Shown: positions 50,295 through 59,667, numbered from the stretch's first letter. The stretch: DNA of 64,000 bases from Chitinasiproducens palmae (GCF_900095735.1 NZ_FNLO01000014.1:1-64000); one strand, 5' to 3'. Program-made: numbers and translations. The notes: generated by a model from the letters alone, not told the origin.

Positions 50295-50723
50295 TCAGCG
50301 GCTGGCGCGTCGCCGGATGCGATCCAGATAGGCATCGGTGTCGGGCACCGTACCGGTGCGCTGTGCCTCCCACAGCGTCTCGCCCAGGCACTCGAAGATT
50401 TCGTGATGGGCGTCGTGTTCGGAACCCAGGCGGGCGGCGAGCTGTGCGTGCGCGGCCCGAATGCCGGGCGGCTGGTCGATCGACAGCTGCTCGCTGACCG
50501 CCAGATGCATCGACAGATGCAGAAACGGGTTGGAGCGTCCCTGCTCCGGCGAGTAGTCCGGTGTCTGTTCGGCCGGTGCCTCCAGGTCCGGATGATATTC
50601 GGGATGGGCCTTGACCCAGTCGATCGCCATCGCTTCCAACGGCGTCAGGACCTGGCCTGCCTGTTCCTTGCGCCAGGCGTCGCGGAAAAACTGGCGCACT
50701 TCGTCGCGGCTGGGATTGAACAT
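50295..50723 (-). CDS. DUF1841 family protein
   Basis: A 142-residue protein with the DUF1841 pattern: MFNPSRDEVRQFFRDAWRK at the start and NPFLHLSMHLAVSEQLSIDQPPGI in the middle. Three His-containing stretches (HLSMHL, HDAHHEIFECL) could bind metal, but this is only inference. Function unknown. It is the gene after nth in the same direction, 279 bp away. Confidence 0.82.
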   Translation of the reverse strand: MFNPSRDEVRQFFRDAWRKEQAGQVLTPLEAMAIDWVKAHPEYHPDLEAPAEQTPDYSPEQGRSNPFLHLSMHLAVSEQLSIDQPPGIRAAHAQLAARLGSEHDAHHEIFECLGETLWEAQRTGTVPDTDAYLDRIRRRASR

Positions 50724-51002
50724 GTACGGTTCGCGGTTGAACGGGGCTGATTGGAAAGCGCCGCACGCCTGCGGCATATTGCTTAGCGGCTGCATAACGG
50801 CTGCACAACGGCCGTGCCATGTGGCGGGTCGGTCGGCCCGTCGCACGACACTGGATGACCGCGCCGCGTGACGTTTCGACATGAAACGAGCGGGCGGCGG
50901 AACGCATGCCGGCGTAAGGACGCCGCGTCGGTGCGCCGAGGTGGGCAGGCGTTGACGGCTGGAACGGCTGTCGCTGCAGACGCCGGAATTCTACGCCTTG
51001 CC

Positions 51003-51644
51003 TCAGGTCGGCGCTGGCGTCTTGTCCCGATACTCGCACAGCGGTTCGATCACGCAATGCCAGCATTCCGGACGACGTGCCTTGCAGACATAGCGGCCAT
51101 GCAGCAGGAGCCAGTGATGCGCGTCGCGCATGAACTCCGGTGGCGTAACCTTCAGCAACGCGTCCTCGACCGCCTTCACGTTCGGGCCCGGCGCCAGGCC
51201 CGTGCGGTTCGCTACGCGGAAGATGTGCGTGTCGACGGCGATCGTGTGCTCGCCAAAGGCGGTGTTCAGGACCACATTGGCGGTCTTGCGTCCAACGCCG
51301 GGAAGCGCCTCGAGCGCGGCGCGGTCGCGCGGGACTTCGCCCTGGTGACGTTCGAGCAGCGCCTGGCAGGTCGCGATGACGTTCTTGGCCTTGGTGCGGT
51401 ACAGGCCGATCGTCTTGATGTAATCGGTCACGCCGGCCTCGCCGAGACGCAGGATCGCTGCGGGCGTGTTTGCGACCGGGAACATCCGGCGCATTGCCTT
51501 GTTCACCGAGACATCGGTTGCCTGCGCGGAGAGCAGTACTGCGATCAACAACTCGAACGGCGTCGTGTATTCGAGTTCGGTGGTCGGCGTGGGATTGCCT
51601 TCGCGCAATGTCTCGTAGATCGCACGGCGTTTCGTCGCGTTCAA
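51003..51644 (-). CDS. nth: Endonuclease III
   Basis: A 213-residue DNA glycosylase/AP lyase that removes oxidised pyrimidines. The helix-hairpin-helix LPGVGRKTANVVL holds the Schiff-base Lys120, and VDTHIFRV holds Asp138, numbered as in the E. coli enzyme. The [4Fe-4S] ligands are in the C-x6-C-x2-C-x5-C stretch CKARRPECWHCVIEPLC. The ATG overlaps the rsxB stop by four bases, so the two are coupled. Confidence 0.97.
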   Translation of the reverse strand: MNATKRRAIYETLREGNPTPTTELEYTTPFELLIAVLLSAQATDVSVNKAMRRMFPVANTPAAILRLGEAGVTDYIKTIGLYRTKAKNVIATCQALLERHQGEVPRDRAALEALPGVGRKTANVVLNTAFGEHTIAVDTHIFRVANRTGLAPGPNVKAVEDALLKVTPPEFMRDAHHWLLLHGRYVCKARRPECWHCVIEPLCEYRDKTPAPT

Positions 51645-52360
51645 GGCTGTGCTTCCCTGTCGTTGTGGCTTTGTGCTTCGGCTTCACGCCGAGCCCGTGC
51701 GCGCGCCACCGCGGCGGCCACGATCGCCCGCCGCTTGGCCGCTGCCGCGTCTTCCTGAGTCAGGGCGTCCGATGCCGTCGACGCGGCCTGCGCGCGCTGC
51801 GCCACACGTTCGGCCTTCGCGGCGCGTTCGCGTGCGAGGCGCGCGTTGCGCGCGTCGAAATGCCGGCGCGCCGTGTCGGCCTGGGCTTGTGACCATGCAT
51901 CCCAGCCGGTCGCATCGCCGCTTACCGGTTCCATCGAGATGCAGTCGACCGGGCACGGTGCCACGCACAGATCGCAACCGGTGCACCAGTCCGCCAGCAC
52001 CGTGTGCATCTGCTTCGGTGCGCCGACGATTGCATCCACCGGACAGGCTTGCATGCACAGCGTGCAACCGATGCAGATGCGCTCGTCGATGCGGGCGAGC
52101 GGACGTGGCCGCTCTGTGCCGGTGGCCGGATCGAGCGGCACGATCGGTGCGTCGAGCGCCGCGGCAAGGCGAGCGATGCCGTCGGCGCCGCCAGGTGGAC
52201 AGCGATTGTGTGCAGCCTCGCCGCTTGCCATCGCCGCCGCGTACGGAGCGCACCCTGCGAAGCCGCACTTGGTGCACTGCGTCTGCGGCAGCAGGCGATC
52301 GAGCCGCGCTGTCAGTTCAGGGTCGGGGAGCAATTCATCTTCTCGGTGATCTGCCGCCAT
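51641..52360 (-). CDS. rsxB: Electron transport complex protein RsxB/RnfB-like
   Basis: A 239-residue iron-sulfur protein. An N-terminal Fe-S motif (QCTKCGFAGCAPYAAAM with a later C-P-P-G-G) is followed by two ferredoxin clusters: CIGCTLCMQACPVDAI and CTGCDLCVAPCPVDCI. The first membrane helix of classic RnfB is missing, and a charged Ala-rich tail of about 70 residues is added, as in other beta-proteobacteria. No other rnf/rsx gene is adjacent. It may serve the cluster of Nth, whose gene it overlaps. Confidence 0.9.
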   Translation of the reverse strand: MAADHREDELLPDPELTARLDRLLPQTQCTKCGFAGCAPYAAAMASGEAAHNRCPPGGADGIARLAAALDAPIVPLDPATGTERPRPLARIDERICIGCTLCMQACPVDAIVGAPKQMHTVLADWCTGCDLCVAPCPVDCISMEPVSGDATGWDAWSQAQADTARRHFDARNARLARERAAKAERVAQRAQAASTASDALTQEDAAAAKRRAIVAAAVARARARREAEAQSHNDREAQP

Positions 52361-52461
52361 TATCCCGCATTTCGCGGACCGTCCCTGGGCAGTGTTCCGG
52401 TTTCAATCGCGGCTGTGACATAATCAACCGTCCGTTGCCGAGGCGGCGGACAGCAGGAAAA

Positions 52462-52467
52462 TATAAT
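52462..52467 (+). promoter_or_regulatory. -10 box of the TetR-type gene
   Basis: Perfect TATAAT in an AT-rich patch (about 52455-52500) 35 bases before the start; the -35 is unclear. Confidence 0.5.
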
Positions 52468-52501
52468 TGGCTATCCTTATAAACTAGAAGAGGTAATAGA
52501 G

Positions 52502-53260
52502 ATGGGAGCTATTGGCAGCAGACGCGATCCAGAGGGGACGAGACGACGGATCCTGCAGGCAGCGGTGGACGAATTCGTTGGTGGCGGTTTGTTCGGCGCC
52601 CGCGTCGACAGGATCGCCAGGCTGGCGGGTGCCAACGAACGGATGATCTATTACTACTACGGATGCAAGGAGCGTTTATTCGTTTCGGTATTGGAGGAGA
52701 CGGTCCGCGACTTCGTCGAATCGATGGCGGCAATCGATGTCAACGGACTCTCTCCGATCGACGCGATAGTTAGGCATGCAGAGAAAATGTGGCTGTATTT
52801 CCGCGACACGCCCAGGCTCGTGCGCCTGATCAACAACGAGAATCTGCACGAAGCGCGGTATTGGCGAAGCGGTGACGTGCCAAAGCTGGTGGCGCCAACG
52901 CGCGAGCGCTTCGATCATCTGTTGCGACAGGGCGTCGCCCGCGGCGAGATCCGCGCCGGCATCGATCCGCTGCATCTGTTCCTGCTGGCGGCGTCGCTTG
53001 GCTACTACGTGGTATCGAACCGTCACACGCTGCACGCATCGCTGATGCGCGACATGGCCAGCGGCGAAGAGCACGAAGCATTGATGCGCAGCGGCGCGGA
53101 CATGTTGCGCCGCTATTTGCAGGCGGAGGGCACCCCTACCGGCGCGGCGTCGGCGGGCGGGCAGGGTGCGGGAGTCGGCGACGACCGAAAGCGCGAGCGC
53201 AACGCGTCGATCGAAGTTGAGCCGGCGGCGGAGACGTTGCCGCGGGTGAGCGAAGTGTGA
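52502..53260 (+). CDS. TetR-family transcriptional regulator
   Basis: A 252-residue TetR-type repressor. The helix-turn-helix lies at about residues 14-60 (RRRILQAAVDEFVGGGLFGARVDRIAR, then YYYYGCKERLF). The ligand domain runs to about 205 and is followed by a Gly/Ala-rich and acidic tail of about 45 residues that is probably disordered. It is convergent with phaZ, so direct control of phaZ is not implied. The upstream AT-rich patch may be its own operator. Target and ligand unknown. Confidence 0.88.
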   Translation: MGAIGSRRDPEGTRRRILQAAVDEFVGGGLFGARVDRIARLAGANERMIYYYYGCKERLFVSVLEETVRDFVESMAAIDVNGLSPIDAIVRHAEKMWLYFRDTPRLVRLINNENLHEARYWRSGDVPKLVAPTRERFDHLLRQGVARGEIRAGIDPLHLFLLAASLGYYVVSNRHTLHASLMRDMASGEEHEALMRSGADMLRRYLQAEGTPTGAASAGGQGAGVGDDRKRERNASIEVEPAAETLPRVSEV

Positions 53261-53315
53261 CACCGCCGGCGCGCTCGACATGGCGTGCGCCGGCGAGGGG
53301 ACGATGCGCGGTGGC

Positions 53316-54560
53316 TCAGGGGCGGTGCGCGTCGATGAAGGATTGGACCTGCGGGTAGACCACGTTGCGCCAGCGTCGGCCCGAGAAGATGCCGTAGTGT
53401 CCAGCACCGGCGACGTCGAAGTGCCGCTTGCGGTCGTCGGCGATGCCGGTGCAAAGCGCGTGTGCTGCACGCGTCTGCCCGCTGCCCGAGATGTCGTCCA
53501 GTTCGCCTTCGATGGTCAACAGCGCGGTGCGCTCGATCGCGGCCGGCCGTACGGTTTCGCCATCGATGGTCCAGGTTCCGTTGGCCAGCGCATAATCCTG
53601 AAATACCACCTGAATGGTCTGCAAATAATACTCGGCGCTCATGTCGAGTACCGCGTTGTACTCGTCATAGAAGCGCCGGTGCGCCTCGGCGTCGCTGTCG
53701 TCGCCGCGCATCAGATTCAGGTAGAAATCCCAGTGCGATGCGACGTGGCGATCGGCGTTCATCGCGACGAAGCCGGCGTGCTGCAGAAAGCCCGGATAGA
53801 CCCGGCGGCCCGAGCCCGGATAATTCGCCGGCACGGTGCAGATCACATTGTTCTCGAACCACTCGTACGAGCGCTGCGTGGCAAGCGAGTTGACCGACGT
53901 GGGACTCATGCGCGCATCGATCGGGCCGCCCATCATCGTCATCGTCAGGGGCGTCGCTTCCCCACGAGCCGCCATCAGTGAAATGGCGGCCAGTACCGGT
54001 ACCGTCGGCTGGCATACCGAGATGACATGCAGTTCCTCGGCGCCAATGTGACGAATGAATTCCTCGATATAGTGGACGTAGTCGTCGAGATTGAAGCGGC
54101 CATCGGCGAACGGCACCATCCGCGCATCGAGCCAGTCGGTGATATACACCTTGTTGCCGCGCAGCAGCGTGGCGACGGTATCGCGCAGCAGCGTTGCATG
54201 GTGGCCCGACAGCGGCGCGCAGACCAGCACCGTCGGCTGCTTGCGCAGCGTCTCGACGGTCTGTGGATCGTCGGCATAGCGCTTGAAACGCAGCAGTCGA
54301 CAGAACGGTTTTTCGAGAACGACCTGCTCGACAATTGGCACGTGGTGCCCATCGACCTCGACCTGGCGGATGTCGAACTGCGGCTTCTCGTAATCCTTAC
54401 CGATGCGGTACATCAGTTCCAGCGCGGCGGATGTGCGGCTTGCGCCGGGCAGATAGGCGGCGGGATTGGCCGGGTCGGCGAAGGTCCGCGAAGCGACGTG
54501 CGCCCAGGCGTAGAACGGCGCCAGCATCGCCCGCTGGTATTCGTGCAGCAAATACAGCAT
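53316..54560 (-). CDS. phaZ: Intracellular polyhydroxyalkanoate depolymerase
   Basis: A 414-residue intracellular PHA depolymerase that releases 3-hydroxybutyrate from storage granules. The predicted nucleophile is Cys183 in HVISVCQPTVP, the same number as in the Ralstonia eutropha PhaZ1 enzyme. The other predicted triad members are Asp in TIEGELDDISG and His in GAGHYGIFSGRRW. Length matches the family. The long inverted repeat 73 bp upstream lies in its leader region. Confidence 0.95.
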   Translation of the reverse strand: MLYLLHEYQRAMLAPFYAWAHVASRTFADPANPAAYLPGASRTSAALELMYRIGKDYEKPQFDIRQVEVDGHHVPIVEQVVLEKPFCRLLRFKRYADDPQTVETLRKQPTVLVCAPLSGHHATLLRDTVATLLRGNKVYITDWLDARMVPFADGRFNLDDYVHYIEEFIRHIGAEELHVISVCQPTVPVLAAISLMAARGEATPLTMTMMGGPIDARMSPTSVNSLATQRSYEWFENNVICTVPANYPGSGRRVYPGFLQHAGFVAMNADRHVASHWDFYLNLMRGDDSDAEAHRRFYDEYNAVLDMSAEYYLQTIQVVFQDYALANGTWTIDGETVRPAAIERTALLTIEGELDDISGSGQTRAAHALCTGIADDRKRHFDVAGAGHYGIFSGRRWRNVVYPQVQSFIDAHRP

Positions 54561-54632
54561 GAGGGCTCTCCAGAGAGGCGCACGCCTCGGCGCGCGCGCG
54601 GCGAGGGTCGGTCAGGCGCCCTCGGCGAGAAA

Positions 54633-54651
54633 AATGTTGCAAAGCAACATT
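54633..54651. terminator. Inverted repeat between GH15 and phaZ
   Basis: AATGTTGC-AAA-GCAACATT is a perfect 8-bp palindrome with a three-base spacer. On the minus strand it begins five bases after the GH15 stop and runs into TTTTT, which fits a terminator. Its TGC-N3-GCA core also resembles known PhaR (PHA granule regulator) sites and lies upstream of phaZ, so an operator is the alternative. Confidence 0.6.
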
Positions 54652-54656
54652 GTCGC

Positions 54657-56471
54657 TCAAGCGGCGTCGTCCTGCCGAAGTGCGCGCGTGTCGATGTTGC
54701 GGTAACCCATCAGATTCATCGCGCTGTGGACCAGTGCGAAGTGGGAGAAGGCCTGCGGGAAATTGCCGACCTGACGCTTGTGGTCGGGGTCGTATTCCTC
54801 TGCCAGCAGGCCAACGTCGTTGCACAGGGAAAGCAGCCGCTCGAACAGGGCGACCGCCTCGTCGCGCCGGCCAAGGGCCACATAGCTGTCGACCAGCCAG
54901 AAGCTGCAGGCCAGGAAGGTGCCTTCGCCGGGCGGCAGCCCGTCGTCGGTCTCGTTCGTGTGATAGCGCTTGACCAGGCCCTCGACCGTCAGCTCCTTCG
55001 CCACCGCCTCGACGGTGCCGACATAACGTGGGTCTTCCGCGGGCAGGAAGCCGATGGCGCCGATCAGCAGCAGGCTGGCGTCGAGCGATTTGGAGCCGTA
55101 CGCCTGGACGAAAGTGTTGCGCTCGGCATCGTAGGCGTTGGCGCACACGTCGGCGTGGATTTCGTCCCGCAGCGTCTTCCAGTGTGCGACAGGGCCGTCC
55201 AGGCGGAAACGCTCGGCGGAATGGATCGCCCGGTCGAACGCCAGCCACGCCATGATCTTCGAGAACGTGAAATGCTGCCGGCCGCCCCGGACTTCCCAGA
55301 CGCCTTCGTCCGGCTGGCGCCAGACCGTTTCGAGATGCTCGCAGATCTTGCACTCGATGGCCCAGCTTTCCTCGTCGTTCGGCAAGCCCCCGGCCCGGGC
55401 CACATACAGCGCGCTGAGCGTTTCGCCGAACACGTCGAGTTGTAGCTGGCACACCGCACCGTTGCCGATCCGCACCGGCCGCGCCCCCTGGTAGCCTTTC
55501 AACCAGTCCGCTTCCCACTCCGGCAGGCGCCTTTCGCCGCCGATGCCGTACATGATCTGCAACTGCGAGGGCGAACCGGCGATGGCGCGGGTCAGCCAGT
55601 CGCGCCAGGCCGCGGCTTCGTCGTAGTAGCCCGCCCGCATCAACGCGATCAGGCTGATCGTCGTGTCGCGCAGCCAGCAATAGCGGTAGTCCCAATTCCG
55701 CGTGCCACCCAGTGCCTCGGGCAGCGAGGTGGTCGGCGCCGCGACGATGCCGCCGGTGGGCTCGTAGGCCAGCGACTTGAGCACGATCAGCGAGCGGCGA
55801 ACCACGCCGGCCCACTCCCCTTCGATCTCGCAACGGCCCGCCCAGTCGCGCCACCACGTCTCGACGCGGGCGAGGGCGGTATTGACGTCGCTGCCGGGCG
55901 GCACCGGCTCGTGCGAGGCGCCGTACGCCAGCACGAAGGGCACCGATTCGCCGGCGCTGAGGCTGAAGGTGGACACCGTGTGCATGTTCTCGCCGCACAG
56001 CATCACCGGGGTGCGCATGACCACCATGTCGGGGCCGGCGATCGCGCGCACGCCGCTTTTATCGTCGAGTTGACGCACCCACGGCACCGAACGCCCGTAG
56101 TCGAAGCGCAGGACAAGCTCCATGCGCATCTTTACCGCGCCTGCCCGGCAGACGACCAGACGCATCAGCTCCGGCCAGCCGTTGCGGCGGGGCATGAAAT
56201 CGATCAGGTCGACGACACCTTCGGGCGTTTCGAAGCGCGTTTCGAGAATCAGCGTGTCCGGGCGGTAACGCCGCGTCACGGTTGCCTCGCCGGCTTCCGG
56301 CGATGGCGCGATCAGCCAGCGCCCGTTCTCCGGCGTGCCAAGCAGTGCCGAAAAGCAGGCGCTGGAGTCGAAGCGCGGCCAGCACAGCCAGTCGATGGAA
56401 CCGTCTTTTCCGACCAGCGCGGCGCTGTGGCCGTCGCCGATCATTGCGTAGTCTTCAATATTCAGTGGCAT
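54657..56471 (-). CDS. Glycoside hydrolase family 15 protein
   Basis: A 604-residue GH15 enzyme (glucoamylase/trehalase type). An N-terminal super-sandwich domain (MPLNIEDYAMIGDGHSAALVG, DGSIDWLCWPRFDSSACFSALL) leads into the (alpha/alpha)6 barrel with ALGGTRNWDYRYCWLRDT and the acidic AEEYDP near the C-terminus; these glutamates are the general acid and base. No signal peptide, so it acts in the cytosol, perhaps on trehalose or maltodextrin. The start at 56471 is chosen by similarity; upstream ATGs exist. Confidence 0.9.
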   Translation of the reverse strand: MPLNIEDYAMIGDGHSAALVGKDGSIDWLCWPRFDSSACFSALLGTPENGRWLIAPSPEAGEATVTRRYRPDTLILETRFETPEGVVDLIDFMPRRNGWPELMRLVVCRAGAVKMRMELVLRFDYGRSVPWVRQLDDKSGVRAIAGPDMVVMRTPVMLCGENMHTVSTFSLSAGESVPFVLAYGASHEPVPPGSDVNTALARVETWWRDWAGRCEIEGEWAGVVRRSLIVLKSLAYEPTGGIVAAPTTSLPEALGGTRNWDYRYCWLRDTTISLIALMRAGYYDEAAAWRDWLTRAIAGSPSQLQIMYGIGGERRLPEWEADWLKGYQGARPVRIGNGAVCQLQLDVFGETLSALYVARAGGLPNDEESWAIECKICEHLETVWRQPDEGVWEVRGGRQHFTFSKIMAWLAFDRAIHSAERFRLDGPVAHWKTLRDEIHADVCANAYDAERNTFVQAYGSKSLDASLLLIGAIGFLPAEDPRYVGTVEAVAKELTVEGLVKRYHTNETDDGLPPGEGTFLACSFWLVDSYVALGRRDEAVALFERLLSLCNDVGLLAEEYDPDHKRQVGNFPQAFSHFALVHSAMNLMGYRNIDTRALRQDDAA

Positions 56472-56737
56472 GCGGGATATCGAAATTTGACGTGAGCCGT
56501 CCGGCGGCATGCGACGGTTCGATGCAGGGGGCGCTGACGGCGCCAGACAGGTGGCATTCCGCTCGTTCAAGTTCTAGCATAAAGGCACACCGCCATGACG
56601 TGCTCGCCGGTGGCTGCGAAGAGGCGAGGTTCCGCCTCGTCGCGGCGACTTGCTGCACCTCGCCGACGATTCGCGGGCAACGCGAGCAAGGCCCCGGCGT
56701 GGCGCCAACGACGATCAACCGCAGGAGACGCGACATC

Positions 56738-56986
56738 ATGACCATGATGGACAGATCGAATTGCATCGCGATTTTGTCGCTGGCCGGCCGGCTTGCGCCC
56801 GATGCGCCGCCGCAGCCGCTCGACGCTGCGATGCTCGGACTGGGTCGTAACGATCTGGAAACGACCGCGGCGTTTCTGGTCGAGCGTGGCTGCTTCATGA
56901 GCCACCGGATCTCCGCGCGTGAATACGCGGTTGGTCCGCTGTCGCTGCAAGGCCGCCTGCGGTTGCAGCAATTGTGCGACGACTGA
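56738..56986 (+). CDS. 82-residue protein, unknown
   Basis: ATG at 56738 follows AGGAGA ten bases upstream. The 82 residues contain two plausible helices (QPLDAAMLGLGRNDLETTAAF and a C-terminal LQGRLRLQQLCDD) and two or three cysteines. There is no signal or membrane segment. It is divergent from the GH15 gene. I recognise no family; a small winged-helix-like fold is conceivable but not shown. Confidence 0.5.
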   Translation: MTMMDRSNCIAILSLAGRLAPDAPPQPLDAAMLGLGRNDLETTAAFLVERGCFMSHRISAREYAVGPLSLQGRLRLQQLCDD

Positions 56987-57010
56987 CGGACGCGCTCGCT
57001 TTCGCAAATC

Positions 57011-57048
57011 CCAAAAAAATAGCCCGCGGACGGGAACCGTCGCGGGCC
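57011..57048 (-). terminator. Minus-strand terminator without an obvious gene
   Basis: An 11-bp stem with one bulge (GCCCGCG...CGCGGGC) that on the minus strand runs into ATTTTTTT. On the plus strand the A-run comes first, so it would not terminate the 82-residue ORF. No minus-strand gene that I trust lies upstream (57049-57713). Confidence 0.7.
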
Positions 57049-57713
57049 AATGCCGCCATCTCACGGGGGGCTTGATGGCGGAAGACCTGAAAGACCACGC
57101 GTGCACAGCTCGGGGGAACTGCCGCAACGCGCTTGCAGTCTCAATGCAACCCCTGTGCCAGGGGCCTGCGTACCTCCCGCTGTCCAGCGCAGGTGCAGGC
57201 CCGCGCTACCGTCATAAGCTTGCGTACGGCTTTCGAGCGTCGTGACGGAGTCGCCTGAAGTCGTGCCCGGCGCCGCTCGCCGCATTGCGTCAACTGACGC
57301 GCCGCCCGCTGAGCCTACCCGCCGCGCCGCTGTCGCTTGGCAGGGCGGACGCCATCCCGGTCCTGCCTGCTTCATTGCGGCGTCGCGTTCGATCGACGGT
57401 AACCCGATCGCCCCGCAGCCACCGAGATTTACAACGGTTTGGCATATTTTTCCGGTCTGACGCACGGCTGTGCCGCCAGCAGTGCAGGCCAAAAGCGGGG
57501 CACGGCATGGCGCCTGAGCATGCCATCCATTCGTGCCCGGTTGCGGTGGTTGCCGACGCCGCTCGCGATGCCACTTGCGACGCCACTTGCGACGCCACTT
57601 GCGACGGCGCACGCCCGCGCCGCCTCCACTATGATGAGCATTGCCCTGGCGCGCGCTCTCGCTCCGTTCCGGGCACGGACGCCGGTGAATGAGGTCAGTA
57701 ATGAAGGACAGCG
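57049..57713. other. 665-bp region before corA, no clear gene
   Basis: Several frames are open on both strands, but none shows a signal, domain or good ribosome site. The stretch is less GC-rich than its surroundings near 57425-57460, contains a 12-bp array (57555-57602), and lies upstream of the minus-strand terminator, so an RNA transcribed leftward is possible. Confidence 0.5.
57555..57602. repeat. 12-bp tandem repeat x4
   Basis: GACGCCGCTCGC (diverged), GATGCCACTTGC, then GACGCCACTTGC twice, about 110 bp before corA. Confidence 0.88.
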
Positions 57714-58712
57714 ATGAATGAGATGACAGGCAAGCAGGTCGCGCCGGAGGGTTACATCCGCGGCTTTCAATTCATCGACGGCAAGGCCGTGGCGCTCGAC
57801 TGGGCCACCGCGTCGACATTGCCTGGCGAGCAGCATGCGCCATGCTGGCTGCATCTGGCCGGTACCGATGAGCATATCGATGCGTGGATCGACACGCTCG
57901 AGATGTTGCCGCCGGGCGTGCGCAGCTTTCTCGGTGGCACCGACAAGCGGCCGCGCCTGCATGTCGGCGTCGGCTTCATGTATGGCGTGATTGCCGATCT
58001 GGAACTGGGCGGGGAGCCGGACATCGACAAGGACAAGGGTGCGCTGCGCTTCTTCGTCGACCAGAAGCGGCTGCTGACGGTTCGCGCCCGCGCATTGCAA
58101 TCAACCGACCGCCTGCGGCACGCAGTACTCGACGGCGACGCGTTCAGCGACACCATCGACCTCTTCGCATCGTTGATCGGCGCGCTGAACGAGGGCTTTG
58201 CCGAGCGGGTGAACGATCTGGGCGAGCAGCTCGACGACATCGAGGAGGCCGTGCTCGACGGCCACCACAACGAACTTCGCAGCGCGCTGGGTGCGTTGCG
58301 CCGAAGTCTGGTCGAACTGAAACGTTACGTCGATCCGGAGCGCACCGCGCTGGCCCAGTTGATCGGCAAGCGGCTCGACTGGGCGGAGCCGCGTTCGAGC
58401 GAGGCGCTGGTGCAGGCCGTGCAGGCGTTGAACGGCATTGGCGGGGCGCTCGAAGCGCTCTACGAGCGCGCCAAGCTGATGCAGGAAGAAATGGCGTCGC
58501 TGCTTGCGGAGAACATCAATCGCAAATTGCTGGTGCTCTCGATCATGTCGGCGCTGCTGCTGCCGGCGACGCTCGTGACCGGTGTGTTCGGCATGAATGT
58601 GGCCGGCTTGCCCGGCCTGCACAATCAGCACTCGTTCTGGATCGTCACCGGCATGATGGTCGTGCTTGCGGCCTGCACGCTGGGCGTCCTGAAAAAGTTC
58701 AAGCTCTGGTGA
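57714..58712 (+). CDS. CorA-family divalent cation transporter (ZntB-like)
   Basis: A 332-residue CorA-superfamily protein. A large soluble N-terminal domain (to about 265) is followed by two membrane helices with the signature GMN in TGVFGMNVAGLPG, ending in a basic KKFKLW. It resembles the ZntB branch (zinc), although GMN alone does not fix the metal. Start 57714 or 57723; AAGGA lies before the first. Confidence 0.88.
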   Translation: MNEMTGKQVAPEGYIRGFQFIDGKAVALDWATASTLPGEQHAPCWLHLAGTDEHIDAWIDTLEMLPPGVRSFLGGTDKRPRLHVGVGFMYGVIADLELGGEPDIDKDKGALRFFVDQKRLLTVRARALQSTDRLRHAVLDGDAFSDTIDLFASLIGALNEGFAERVNDLGEQLDDIEEAVLDGHHNELRSALGALRRSLVELKRYVDPERTALAQLIGKRLDWAEPRSSEALVQAVQALNGIGGALEALYERAKLMQEEMASLLAENINRKLLVLSIMSALLLPATLVTGVFGMNVAGLPGLHNQHSFWIVTGMMVVLAACTLGVLKKFKLW

Positions 58713-58853
58713 CGCTGACTGTCGCGAGCTCGGCAGTCGAATAGTGCGGCGTCTGGGATAGACCAATGCGTGCGCTGATCGTGCCCCGACACCGGGACCG
58801 CGCGAACCGCGGACGGAACTGCACGGCGCGCGCCAAAACGAGCGCACCAAAAG

Positions 58854-58882
58854 AAAAAGCCCGCACACCGTGCGGGCTTTTT
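58854..58882. terminator. Bidirectional terminator between corA and tRNA-Asn
   Basis: Perfect 13-bp stem AAAAAGCCCGCAC/GTGCGGGCTTTTT with a three-base loop. T-runs appear on both strands, so it can end both the corA and tRNA-Asn transcripts. Confidence 0.93.
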
Positions 58883-58891
58883 GCTGTTCTT

Positions 58892-58967
58892 TGGCTCCCC
58901 GACCTGGGCTCGAACCAGGGACCTGCGGATTAACAGTCCGTCGCTCTACCAACTGAGCTATCGGGGA
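58892..58967 (-). tRNA. tRNA-Asn (GTT)
   Basis: 76 bases on the minus strand with acceptor TCCCCGA/TCGGGGA, D-arm GCTCAGTTGGTAGAGC, anticodon loop CTGTTAA, T-arm CTGGTTCGAGCCCAG and encoded CCA. Anticodon GTT reads AAC and AAT. Confidence 0.97.
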
Positions 58968-59076
58968 ACAGCAGAGAAAGAGATTATATGAACTGGAACA
59001 GCTTGCGTCAAGGACTTTCGCGAACTTCCGTCTTATTTTTCACCACGGACGGCTGTCGCAGGACCGTCGCGCGCGC

Positions 59077-59400
59077 TCAGCGCTCCAACAGCTTCAGCTT
59101 GTCCGGCACATCCTTCCACTCGTCAGCATCCGGCAACGGCGCCTTGGTTTTGGTGATGCTGGGCCAGTCGCGCGCCAGTTCGGCGTTCAATTCGAGGAAG
59201 TGCTGCTGGTCGCCGGGCACGTCCTCTTCCGCGTAGATCGCATTGGCCGGGCACTCGGCCACGCACACTGCGCAGTCGATGCATTCGTCCGGATCGATCG
59301 CCAGGAAGTTCGGGCCCTCGCGGAAGCAGTCGACCGGGCATACATCGACGCAATCCGTATAGCGGCACTTGATGCAATTCTCGGTCACAACGTGAGTCAT
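59077..59400 (-). CDS. fdxA: 7Fe ferredoxin
   Basis: A 107-residue FdxA-type ferredoxin with one [3Fe-4S] and one [4Fe-4S] cluster. Ligands: C9, C17 and C50 for the first; C21, C40, C43 and C46 for the second, in [18 protein letters not shown] and [12 protein letters not shown]. The C-terminal 40 residues are the usual helical tail. AGGAG precedes the ATG at 59400. It carries low-potential electrons in the cytosol; the partner is unknown. Divergent from pncB. Confidence 0.96.
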   Translation of the reverse strand: MTHVVTENCIKCRYTDCVDVCPVDCFREGPNFLAIDPDECIDCAVCVAECPANAIYAEEDVPGDQQHFLELNAELARDWPSITKTKAPLPDADEWKDVPDKLKLLER

Positions 59401-59667
59401 TCCAGCTCCTGCATCCGGCAATTAGGCAAACCGTTATTGTAGCGCAGCGCTGCCGCACGGGGCCCCCGCGACGCGTAGACATCCTGGCAATTAGCTTATG
59501 CGGCGCTTTGCGTCGCCGCGCCGTGCACACCACGTGTTACTCCGCCTGGCCGCAAGGCCATGCGGCCGGCCGGCGATGCCATCGGTTACTATCGACGCTT
59601 GCACTGCTTCGCGCTCCGCTGCGTAGCGCCGCACCGTTCGCCTCCGGCTCCGCAGTTCGACAACGCC

